NCBI RefSeq assembly: GCF_030247605.1
Contig: NZ_JAOTSB010000014.1
Location: 1-64,000, forward strand
DNA length: 64,000 nt
From: Acidaminobacter sp.
Lineage (GTDB): Bacteria > Bacillota > Clostridia > Peptostreptococcales > Acidaminobacteraceae
Direction: 5' to 3'
Below, piece after piece: positions 52,242 to 59,093 of the stretch; the first letter of the stretch is position 1, and the number at the start of each line of letters is the position of its first letter. The notes below the pieces were generated by a model that saw only the letters and a list, made by a program, of their open reading frames with translations, made no database searches and was not told the origin of the DNA. The position numbers and the translations under genes are program-made.

Positions 52242-53588
52242 ATGCTTAAAATCGCAGTAATCGGACCAGGCCAGTCCTTGGACGCCATACGTCAGGCACT
52301 TGAGATTCAGCCCTTTGACTGTCAGTTTCTTTATTACACCTATAAACGGCCGGAAGATATTCTGGACATTTACAACGCGTCCTACGCGGATTGGGATGCG
52401 ATCATCTTCAGCGGCGAGCTCGGGTATATGTATTTTAAGGACCACACCCAGCAGATTGATCTGCCGCTGAGCTACCTTGAAGTAGACACCCAATACTTTT
52501 TTGGCCAGCTCCTGAAATACCTCACGGAGTCCCCCGGCGCGACCCTTGAGCGTGTCTATGCTGACTTTATCAGTGAAACGAACGATTACCTGGGGTTGAA
52601 TCAGTATATTGAAAAAAGTTTGATGCCCATCACGCCAAAAGCATTTGTCTATGACAGCACTATGTACCAGATGACCCTGGGTGAAATCCTGACCCTCTGG
52701 AAATCACAACAGATTGATGTTGTTTTTACACGGATTACCAATAATATCCCCAATTTCGAAGCCCTTGGCATCCCGTATATTCACATTTATCCACCAGCTG
52801 CCGCGATCCGGGACGCTATTAAGCGCGCCGTGGATGAAGTCAGGCTGCACCACCTGAGTAACAATCAGCTGGCCGTTGGGCATATCGATCTGTTAATAGA
52901 TGATCAGACCAAGGCGGATTTCAGACTCACAGAGTATCTGGAAATTACAATGTACAAACACCTGGTCGATTTTCGAATGATCCATCAGATGAATTACAGT
53001 ATTCTCAAGCTTTCCGGCGTCTATGAGATCACCTTCTCCCGCGTCGAGATTGGCAGCACACAGGACCATTATGCCTTCCCGCTCTTGAATTATCTGTCAG
53101 AACACTATCCTGAAAATTTCAATATCGGGATTGGGATAGGCAGCAGCGTTGAGGAAGGCCGGGTTCACGCCATTGAGGCGCTGGCCGAGGCCAGGCATTT
53201 TGGCGTTCGCCATGGCTTTATGGTCGACCAGAACAACAGAATCTGGGGCCCAATTGGAAACCCAAACTGTATTGAATACAGACCGCTCCCGACCCAAAGT
53301 GAGCGCCTCTCCAAGCAGCTCAACATTTCCCCTAAGAATCTCGAGCGGCTGCTCGCTTATTCAACAACCACACCGTACATGACCTCGGATCAGGTCGCCG
53401 AGGCCCTGAATATTACTGTCCGAAGCGCTAACCGCATCCTCAGCCGGTTAGCTGCCGATGGTTTCCTCGCCATCATCAACAGCGAGGAGCCCGGTGAAGT
53501 TGGGTGTAACGAAACCAATACAGGCGCCGGCAGGCCGGTGAAGCGGTATGTGGTGAATAAAGGCAAGATTGATGTGCTGCGGGGGTAG
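52242..53588 (+). CDS. Transcriptional regulator paralogous to 40107-41438
   Basis: A 448-residue protein. A receiver-like N-terminus (LKIAVIGPGQSLDAIRQAL; DWDAIIFSGELGYMYF) leads to a central domain ending NIGIGIGSSVEEGRVHAIEALAEARHFG, the same cyclase-like pattern as its paralogue. A winged helix follows (MTSDQVAEALNITVRSANRILSRLAADGFLAI) and a basic end (GAGRPVKRYVVNKG). CGGAGTGA precedes the ATG. It is divergent from gltS-abgB. Matching arrangement and shared intergenic motif suggest local control of the adjacent operon. The GGDEF-type catalytic residues are not evident, so ligand binding is more likely than catalysis. Confidence 0.77.
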   Translation: MLKIAVIGPGQSLDAIRQALEIQPFDCQFLYYTYKRPEDILDIYNASYADWDAIIFSGELGYMYFKDHTQQIDLPLSYLEVDTQYFFGQLLKYLTESPGATLERVYADFISETNDYLGLNQYIEKSLMPITPKAFVYDSTMYQMTLGEILTLWKSQQIDVVFTRITNNIPNFEALGIPYIHIYPPAAAIRDAIKRAVDEVRLHHLSNNQLAVGHIDLLIDDQTKADFRLTEYLEITMYKHLVDFRMIHQMNYSILKLSGVYEITFSRVEIGSTQDHYAFPLLNYLSEHYPENFNIGIGIGSSVEEGRVHAIEALAEARHFGVRHGFMVDQNNRIWGPIGNPNCIEYRPLPTQSERLSKQLNISPKNLERLLAYSTTTPYMTSDQVAEALNITVRSANRILSRLAADGFLAIINSEEPGEVGCNETNTGAGRPVKRYVVNKGKIDVLRG

Positions 53589-53600
53589 GGGTTGAGTAAG

Positions 53601-53635
53601 ATGTGAAACTCGGTGTCTGACACCGAGTTTCACAT
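53601..53635. repeat. Type-A repeat: 35-bp perfect palindrome
   Basis: The arm ATGTGAAACTCGGTGTC, a central T at 53618, then its exact reverse complement. It contains GGTGTCTGACACC and lies just past the regulator's stop. Confidence 0.88.
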
Positions 53636-53650
53636 CCGCACTTTAAACAG

Positions 53651-53705
53651 GAAGACAAAAGCAGAGAAGATGGCGCGGGGCGCCATCTTCTCTGCTTTTG
53701 TCTTC
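53651..53705. terminator. 26-bp perfect hairpin between convergent genes
   Basis: 53651-53676 is perfectly complementary to 53680-53705 with a 3-base loop (GGG). The base of each arm is GAAGACAAAAGCAG and the top is GATGGCGC. No long T-run follows, but the stem is extraordinary in length. Confidence 0.75.
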
Positions 53706-53725
53706 TCACCTTTAGTTAATTGGGG

Positions 53726-53770
53726 AAAAGCCTGATACCAGAAGCATGCGGCTTCTGGTCTCAGGCTTTT
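53726..53770 (-). terminator. Terminator of the vor operon
   Basis: AAAAGCCTGA/TCAGGCTTTT with an inner CCAGAAGC/GCTTCTGG stem, 8 bp after the gamma-subunit stop. Confidence 0.82.
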
Positions 53771-53778
53771 CAACCTTC

Positions 53779-54324
53779 CTAAATAAACCCAAACCCAGCC
53801 CTCAGCGCACTGGAATTCAGAGTCTCATACTTCTCCTTGCCCTTCTTTCTGAAAACCTGGTTCATGCCATTCAGCGCCTCTTCCTCCGTAAACTCTCCGG
53901 TGGCCTTCACCACGACGCCTGCCATGATGATGTTGGCCCCGAGCATGTGGCCCAGCTCCTTGGCCATGCTCGAGCAAGGAACCGCAATGAGTTTGACGTC
54001 CGTGCGCGTGCACTTCGCCGGATCCACCAGGTCGCTGTTTATGACAATGGTGCCGCCTTCCTTGACCATCGGCAAAAATTTCTGGAAGGAGGGCTCGTTC
54101 ATGGCGAGTAAGAGATCCGCCTCTTCCTGGGAGGGGTTGTAGATGTAGCTTTCGCTGAATTTGACGGTGCAGTTGGCGGTGCCGCCTCGCATGGCGGAGC
54201 CGTACTGTGGGATCCAGGTGGCGTGGAGGCCTTTGAACAGAGCCATCTCGGCCATGAGCAGGCCTACGGTGAGTACGCCCTGGCCGCCTGAGCCGGCGAA
54301 AATGATTTCTTTGTATGCTGCCAT
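53779..54324 (-). CDS. 2-oxoacid:ferredoxin oxidoreductase, gamma subunit
   Basis: A 181-residue gamma (KorC/VorA-type) subunit: EIIFAGSGGQGVLTVGLLMAEMAL, the GxGGQG signature, then TWIPQYGSAMRGGTANCTV. It completes the CoA-dependent oxidative decarboxylation complex encoded by the adjacent genes. The ATG directly follows the beta-subunit stop, with AAGGGAGG inside that gene's end. It is last in the operon before a double hairpin. Confidence 0.9.
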   Translation of the reverse strand: MAAYKEIIFAGSGGQGVLTVGLLMAEMALFKGLHATWIPQYGSAMRGGTANCTVKFSESYIYNPSQEEADLLLAMNEPSFQKFLPMVKEGGTIVINSDLVDPAKCTRTDVKLIAVPCSSMAKELGHMLGANIIMAGVVVKATGEFTEEEALNGMNQVFRKKGKEKYETLNSSALRAGFGFI

Positions 54325-55134
54325 CTATTTAACCTCCCTTTGCTCATTTGCCCTGGTTTTGAATTCACCGAGGGGAAAGTGCGGCGTGACGGCTTGATCC
54401 AGGTGCTTCATGGCGTCCGGGGCCGTCATGCCCCAGTTGGTCGGGCAGGAGGACAGGATTTCGACGACGCTGTAGCCTTCGCCGCTGAGCTGGGCCTCGA
54501 GGGCCTTTTTGATGTAGGTCTTGGTTTTGTTGATGTTCGCGGGTGTGCTGACGCTGCCTCGTGCCACATAGGCGGCTGCATCAAACTGCGAGGCGACGAG
54601 CTCCGGAAAGCGCAGGGGCATGCCGGTGGTGGTGCAGTCGCGACCATCGGGGGAGGTTGTGGTTTTCTGGCCCGGCATGGTGGTGTTGCTCATCTGGCCG
54701 CCGGTCATGCCGTAGTTCGTGTTGTTGACTACGAAGGTGGTGAAGCGCTCGTTGCGGTAGGCGGCGCTTGTAGTCTCGCCTATGCCGATGCTGTAGGCGT
54801 CCCCGTCCCCCTGATAGGAAATGACCACGTTGTCCGGGTTCACGCGCTTAATGGCCGTGCAAACCGCGCCCGCCCGGCCGTGGGAGCAGTGGAGACGGTC
54901 GGTTTCGAGGCCGCCGCCCAGAAGGCTGGAGCAGCCGACGCCTATGCCAAAGATGACGTTGTCATCTTGACCCAGCTCCTCCAGGCACTCGGCGATCAGC
55001 CGTATGATGATCCCGTGACCGCAGCCCGGGCAAAAGCTCATGGGCCTGTCGATCAGTGCGGGTACTTTTCTCGGTTTTATGTTCACCTTGGTTTTGACGC
55101 TCGTGTTCGTGTTCGTGTTCGCGTTCGCAGCCAT
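54325..55134 (-). CDS. 2-oxoacid:ferredoxin oxidoreductase, beta (TPP) subunit
   Basis: A 269-residue subunit with SFCPGCGHGIIIRLIAE near residue 32 and the thiamine-pyrophosphate motif SYQGDGDAYSIGIGETTSAAYRN, continuing NNTNYGMTGGQMSNTT. It binds TPP and a [4Fe-4S] cluster. Its N-terminus is an odd low-complexity tail (ANANTNTNTSVKTKVN) encoded by a hexanucleotide repeat around 55095-55130. AAGGAGG precedes the ATG, which overlaps the alpha-subunit TAA (TAATG), so the subunits are coupled. Confidence 0.9.
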   Translation of the reverse strand: MAANANTNTNTSVKTKVNIKPRKVPALIDRPMSFCPGCGHGIIIRLIAECLEELGQDDNVIFGIGVGCSSLLGGGLETDRLHCSHGRAGAVCTAIKRVNPDNVVISYQGDGDAYSIGIGETTSAAYRNERFTTFVVNNTNYGMTGGQMSNTTMPGQKTTTSPDGRDCTTTGMPLRFPELVASQFDAAAYVARGSVSTPANINKTKTYIKKALEAQLSGEGYSVVEILSSCPTNWGMTAPDAMKHLDQAVTPHFPLGEFKTRANEQREVK

Positions 55135-56234
55135 TAATAGACCTCCTTCATTTCACCGCTGAGGACTTTGGCGTAATCCTCCATAATTGCCTTGGTGGAC
55201 GGCACGCCGTAGACGTGGGGGTTACAGTAGACTGGTGCCGGACAACTTCCACCGCTGCAGTCGCTGCCCTTTTTCTTGCCCTGGCGCATGACCGTCAGCG
55301 CAATGTCATCCACCAGCTGCCCCGTGGCGTTGGCTTCAATGGAAATGTAGCCCTTCACGTCCGGGTTGACCTGCTCGAAGGCCTTCTCCGGGAATGGCCA
55401 TGCTGTAATAGGCCGGATGTAGCCTACCTTGTGGCCCTCAGCCCGGAGCTGCTCTACCGCGCCAATAGTCGCCCGACCCGGCATCCCATACGCCACAAAC
55501 ACGTAATCCGCATCTTCAATGTGCTGTGCTTCCCAGCGCTGTTCCGTTTCCTTTACCTTGTTGTATTTAGCGTTGAGGGCGACCGCTTCTTTCATACTGT
55601 CCCGGTCGAAGATGCCAATTTTCTTGTTCGTATATTTGCCGTCGAAGCCCCATTCGAAGCGCTTTGGCGCTTGCATCTCCGGCAGCACGCAGGGCTCCAT
55701 CATCTGGCCCAGGGCGCCTTCTGTCATGAGGACGGAGACCATTCTGTATTTTTCCGCAAGGTCGAAGGCTTCAACGGTGAGATCAGCTGCTTCCTGGACG
55801 CTGGCCGGACAGAGGACTATACATCTGTAGTCTCCGTTACCGCCGCCTCTGGTCTCTCTATGGTAGTCGCACTGGGCGGAAAGGAGCGTCCCTATGCCGT
55901 TGCCGTAGCGCACAACGTTGACGACCACGGCTGGGAGCTCTTCGTCGGACAGGGTGGTCATGCCCTCCTGCTTGAGGCTGATGCCCGGTCCCGAGGATGC
56001 CGTGATGGACCTGACGCCGCAAGCGGCGCTGCCTATGATCATGTTGATCCCCGCAATCTCTGACTCCGCCTGAACGAAGGCCCCTCCGACCTCCTTCAGC
56101 CGCCAGGACATATACTCCATGATCTCCGATGACGGCGTGATGGGATACCCCGCATAAAATCTGGCTCCCGCCCGGATCGCCGCCTCAGCGATTGCTTCAT
56201 TGCCTTTTATCATTTCACCTTTTACGGTTGACAT
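55134..56234 (-). CDS. 2-oxoacid:ferredoxin oxidoreductase, alpha subunit (VorB-like)
   Basis: A 366-residue subunit: KGNEAIAEAAIRAGARFYAGYPITPSSEIMEYM, QAESEIAGINMIIGSAACG, TASSGPGISLKQEG, then SIEANATGQL. The pattern matches VorB of branched-chain 2-oxoacid (3-methyl-2-oxobutanoate) oxidoreductases better than pyruvate types, as far as I can judge by eye. It has a Cys pair near residue 325 (DCSGGSCPAP). With Ptb and butyrate kinase upstream, the likely route is branched-chain 2-oxoacid to acyl-CoA to acyl phosphate to acid + ATP. AAGGAGG precedes the ATG. Confidence 0.88.
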   Translation of the reverse strand: MSTVKGEMIKGNEAIAEAAIRAGARFYAGYPITPSSEIMEYMSWRLKEVGGAFVQAESEIAGINMIIGSAACGVRSITASSGPGISLKQEGMTTLSDEELPAVVVNVVRYGNGIGTLLSAQCDYHRETRGGGNGDYRCIVLCPASVQEAADLTVEAFDLAEKYRMVSVLMTEGALGQMMEPCVLPEMQAPKRFEWGFDGKYTNKKIGIFDRDSMKEAVALNAKYNKVKETEQRWEAQHIEDADYVFVAYGMPGRATIGAVEQLRAEGHKVGYIRPITAWPFPEKAFEQVNPDVKGYISIEANATGQLVDDIALTVMRQGKKKGSDCSGGSCPAPVYCNPHVYGVPSTKAIMEDYAKVLSGEMKEVY

Positions 56235-56295
56235 GCTGCTGCCTCCTTCTTTTCTGAGCGTCTTAGCGCCTTAGTGCCTTAGCACCCTGGCTTCA

Positions 56296-56502
56296 TCACT
56301 TAGTACCGGGAATTTCGTAGACCCCGTCCGGGCACGTGGTGTAACAAATGCCGCAGGCGATGCACGCCTCATCATCAATCACCGTGAACAAATAACCCGC
56401 TGTATTGATCTCCGAGCTGAAAGAGATCGCTTTTTTAGGACAAACCGCGACACACAGCCCACATTGCTTGCACCGCTGCGGTTTCGTCAATACTTTGCTC
56501 AT
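56296..56502 (-). CDS. 2[4Fe-4S] ferredoxin-type subunit of the oxidoreductase
   Basis: 68 residues with two cluster motifs, CKQCGLCVAVCPKKAI and CIACGICYTTCPDG (CxxCxxCxxxCP twice). It passes electrons from the TPP subunits to ferredoxin. GAGGAGG precedes the ATG. It is the first gene after the 24-bp palindrome array, which therefore lies directly upstream of its ribosome site in the probable polycistronic RNA. Confidence 0.92.
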   Translation of the reverse strand: MSKVLTKPQRCKQCGLCVAVCPKKAISFSSEINTAGYLFTVIDDEACIACGICYTTCPDGVYEIPGTK

Positions 56503-56540
56503 TTTGCATCCTCCTCAATGTTACAGAAATATTACCGTAA

Positions 56541-56912
56541 CTGACACCAAGTGCAACTCGGTGTCAGACACCAAACTCAACTCGGTGTCAGACACCAAAC
56601 TCAACTCGGTGTCAGACACCAAACTCAACTCGGTGTCAGACACCAAACTCAACTCGGTGTCAGACACCAATCTCAACTCAGTGTCTGACACCAATCTCAA
56701 TTCAGTGTCTGACACCAAGTGCAACTCGGTGTCAGACACCAAACTCAACACGGTGTCTGACACCAATCTCAACTCAGTGTCTGACACCAATCTCAACTCA
56801 GTGTCTGACACCAAACTCAACTCGGTGTCTGACACCAAACTCAACTCGGTGTCTGACACCAATCTCAACTCAGTGTCTGACACCAATCTCAACTCAGTGT
56901 CAGACACCAAAC
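56541..56912. repeat. Tandem array: 16 copies of a 24-bp palindromic unit
   Basis: GACACCAA starts at 56543 and recurs every 24 bp through 56903 (16 copies, no slip). Most units carry a 13-bp palindrome GGTGTCWGACACC or its AGTGTCWGACACC variant, linked by CAAACTCAACT-type spacers. Central A and T forms are grouped along the array. The 24-bp period keeps both strands open (octapeptides VSDTKLNS and VSDTELRL), which explains long spurious ORFs. It sits between the aminotransferase stop and the ferredoxin start. Confidence 0.95.
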
Positions 56913-56958
56913 TTAACGCCAAAGCTGCGCACTAGGCGCCAGCCACGAAGCGCAGTTG

Positions 56959-58137
56959 CTACAGCCTTTCCTTAATCAAAGCCCCAAGGCGCTTGATCCC
57001 TTCCACGATCTTGTCGTCCTCCATAGTCGAGAAGTTCAGCCGGATCGCGTTGTTCCGGTCTGCCAGCGGATAAAAGGATTCCCCCGGAATATAAGCCACA
57101 CCACGCTTGATGGCTTCAGGCAGCATCGCTTTTGTATCGACATGAGACGGGAGCTCCACCCAGATAAACATGCCGCCCTCCGGCCGCTCATACCTGGCCT
57201 CCAAAGGAAAGGCCGCTTCCATAGTCTCCAGCATCAGATCCCGCCTGCGCTTATACACCCCTTTGATCGTCTCGAGATGCGCGTCAAAATCATTTTCCTC
57301 AAGGAACGCGTCGACCTGCATCTGCGCCAGCTCCGCCGGCTGAAGATCGCAGCCGTATTTCACAAGCTCAAATTTCTTGATGAAATCCTCGTGGGCGCAG
57401 ATCCAGCCCACCCTGAGACCCGGCGACAGCACCTTGGAAAAGGAGCCCATATGTACCACATGCTTACCAGGATCGAGCGACTTAACAGAAGGCACCCGCG
57501 AACCATCAAACCGCACCTCACCATAAGCATTGTCCTCCAGGATCACCCGGTCATACTTGACCGCCAGTGCCACTAGTGCCTGCCGGCGCTCCAGGGACCA
57601 GGTCCGCCCCGTCGGATTCTGGAAGTTCGGAATGACATAAATCAGCTTCGCCTCTGGATGCGCCACGAGCTTCGCCTCCAGATCCTCCGGCTTCATGCCT
57701 GCCTCGTCGCTGTCCACGCTTATGTAATCCGTCTCAAAAGTCTTAAACGCTGTCAGTGCCCCAAGATAACTCGGGTTCTCCGTCAGGACCACTTCCCCGG
57801 CATTCAGAAACAGCAGCGCACTCAGACTGATCGCCTGCTGAGAGCCAGTGGTGATGGCAATATTATCCACCCCCGTCACCACGCCCTCCCGCGCCATCAA
57901 TCCGGCAATCTTCTGCCGCAGCGGCACATACCCCAGCGTCAGCCCATATTGCAAAGCCGACTCCGCCTGCTCCCGCAGCACCTTGTCCGTCGCCTGCCGC
58001 ATGGCCTCCCCCGGAAACAGCTTCGGATCCGGCAGCCCGCCCGCAAAGGAAATCGTCCCCGGATTGGCTGCAATCATCTTCATGACCTCCCGTATATCCG
58101 ACGGCTTCAGCGCATTCATTCGATTCGCAAAATTCAT
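56959..58137 (-). CDS. PLP-dependent aminotransferase (fold type I, LysN/MocR-like)
   Basis: A 392-residue enzyme: GTISFAGGLPDPKLFP, TTGSQQAISL, YVIPNFQNPTGRTWS, ILEDNAYGEVRF, and the PLP lysine in GSFSKVLSPGLRVGW; RLNFST near the end holds the carboxylate Arg. It is close to 2-aminoadipate/branched-chain-type aminotransferases. Here it probably converts branched-chain amino acids to the 2-oxoacids used by the oxidoreductase that follows. GGAGGA precedes the ATG at 58137; the frame extends upstream to 58203 without support. It lies between ptb (28 bp gap) and the 24-bp array. Confidence 0.87.
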   Translation of the reverse strand: MNFANRMNALKPSDIREVMKMIAANPGTISFAGGLPDPKLFPGEAMRQATDKVLREQAESALQYGLTLGYVPLRQKIAGLMAREGVVTGVDNIAITTGSQQAISLSALLFLNAGEVVLTENPSYLGALTAFKTFETDYISVDSDEAGMKPEDLEAKLVAHPEAKLIYVIPNFQNPTGRTWSLERRQALVALAVKYDRVILEDNAYGEVRFDGSRVPSVKSLDPGKHVVHMGSFSKVLSPGLRVGWICAHEDFIKKFELVKYGCDLQPAELAQMQVDAFLEENDFDAHLETIKGVYKRRRDLMLETMEAAFPLEARYERPEGGMFIWVELPSHVDTKAMLPEAIKRGVAYIPGESFYPLADRNNAIRLNFSTMEDDKIVEGIKRLGALIKERL

Positions 58138-58165
58138 GACCTTATCCTCCTCATAATCCAACACT

Positions 58166-59080
58166 CTATAACTGCAAATTCGCCGCCAGATGCGCCAGCG
58201 CAATGGAATTCAGCTTAATCTCTGCCGTATCGGACCGCGACCCCAGCACCACAGGATGGCTCGCCCCCAAAATGATCCCGGCCCACTTCGCCTTATTGAA
58301 ATGCAGCCACGACTTCCCCAGCACATTCCCGGTCTCGATATTAGGGAAAATCAGCAGATCCACATCCCCCGCAATCCGGCTCTCGACCCCTTTGTGCCGC
58401 GCCGCCTCAGCGTCAAAGGCCACATCGAAGGCAACAGGCCCCTCAATCACACAGGACGGCAGCTCACCAGACCGCACCGCTTCCACCAGCGCCGCCGCGT
58501 CCACGGTGGAGACCACCTTTGGATCCACCATTTCATTCGCCGTCAGCGCCGCCACCTTAGGTTCCGGTATGCCGATGGTCTTCAGTGCCAGCACCGAATT
58601 CGCCAATATATCCTTTTTCTGCGCCAGATCCGGGCTGACGTTGACCCCACTATCCGAGGCATAAATCAGCTTGTGATACCCGGGAACCTCATAAACCGCA
58701 AGGAGCGAAAGCAGCCGTCCCGTCCTGAGTCCGCGTTCACGGCTCAGAATCCCCCTCATGTAGACGCTGGTATTGACGAACCCCTTCATCAGGATGCTCG
58801 CCCGGCCCTCTCTCACCGCTTGAACCGCCGCCTCAACCGCCTCCTCAGGGGTTTCCGCCTCCACAATCTCATAGTCCGTCAGCCCAACCTCTTTCGCCAA
58901 GCTCTCAATCCCTGCCTGACGCCCAACCAGAATCGAGCGGACAAAGCCCAGATCCTCAGCCAGCTTCACCGCCTCCAGCACCGCTCTGTCCTCTGCACCG
59001 GCGACGCTGATCACAGATCGCGGTGCTGATTTCGCCGCCTCAATCAGCTCTCCAAAGTTTCTCATCATCCCTGAACCCAT
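58166..59080 (-). CDS. ptb: Phosphate butyryltransferase (Ptb) family
   Basis: A 304-residue phosphotransacylase: SVAGAEDRAVLEAVKLAEDLG, ILMKGFVNTSVYMRGIL (the MKG signature), NIETGNVLGKSW and GIILGASHPVVLGSRSDTAEIK. It swaps CoA for phosphate on butyryl- or branched acyl-CoA. GGGGG precedes the ATG at 59080 (MGSGMMRNF); the frame to 59218 overlaps the kinase gene. It follows buk by 13 bp. Substrate breadth (butyryl, isobutyryl, isovaleryl) is inferred from the operon. Confidence 0.9.
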   Translation of the reverse strand: MGSGMMRNFGELIEAAKSAPRSVISVAGAEDRAVLEAVKLAEDLGFVRSILVGRQAGIESLAKEVGLTDYEIVEAETPEEAVEAAVQAVREGRASILMKGFVNTSVYMRGILSRERGLRTGRLLSLLAVYEVPGYHKLIYASDSGVNVSPDLAQKKDILANSVLALKTIGIPEPKVAALTANEMVDPKVVSTVDAAALVEAVRSGELPSCVIEGPVAFDVAFDAEAARHKGVESRIAGDVDLLIFPNIETGNVLGKSWLHFNKAKWAGIILGASHPVVLGSRSDTAEIKLNSIALAHLAANLQL

Positions 59081-59093
59081 CCATAAGCCCCCT

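Noticed and set aside
56541-56912. CRISPR array
   Set aside because: The units are contiguous 24-bp repeats with no unique spacers, and no cas gene is nearby.
56405-56935. Long open frames on both strands giving octapeptide repeats (VSDTKLNS / VSDTELRL)
   Set aside because: They arise because the 24-bp unit is eight codons and has no stop in those frames. There is no ribosome site and both strands are equally open. They are not genes.
2520-58579. ACCATCGGC as a strand-polar chromosome segregation or Chi-like signal
   Set aside because: Both orientations are about equally common in the window, with no clear bias to one strand. A whole-genome count would be needed to revive this idea.
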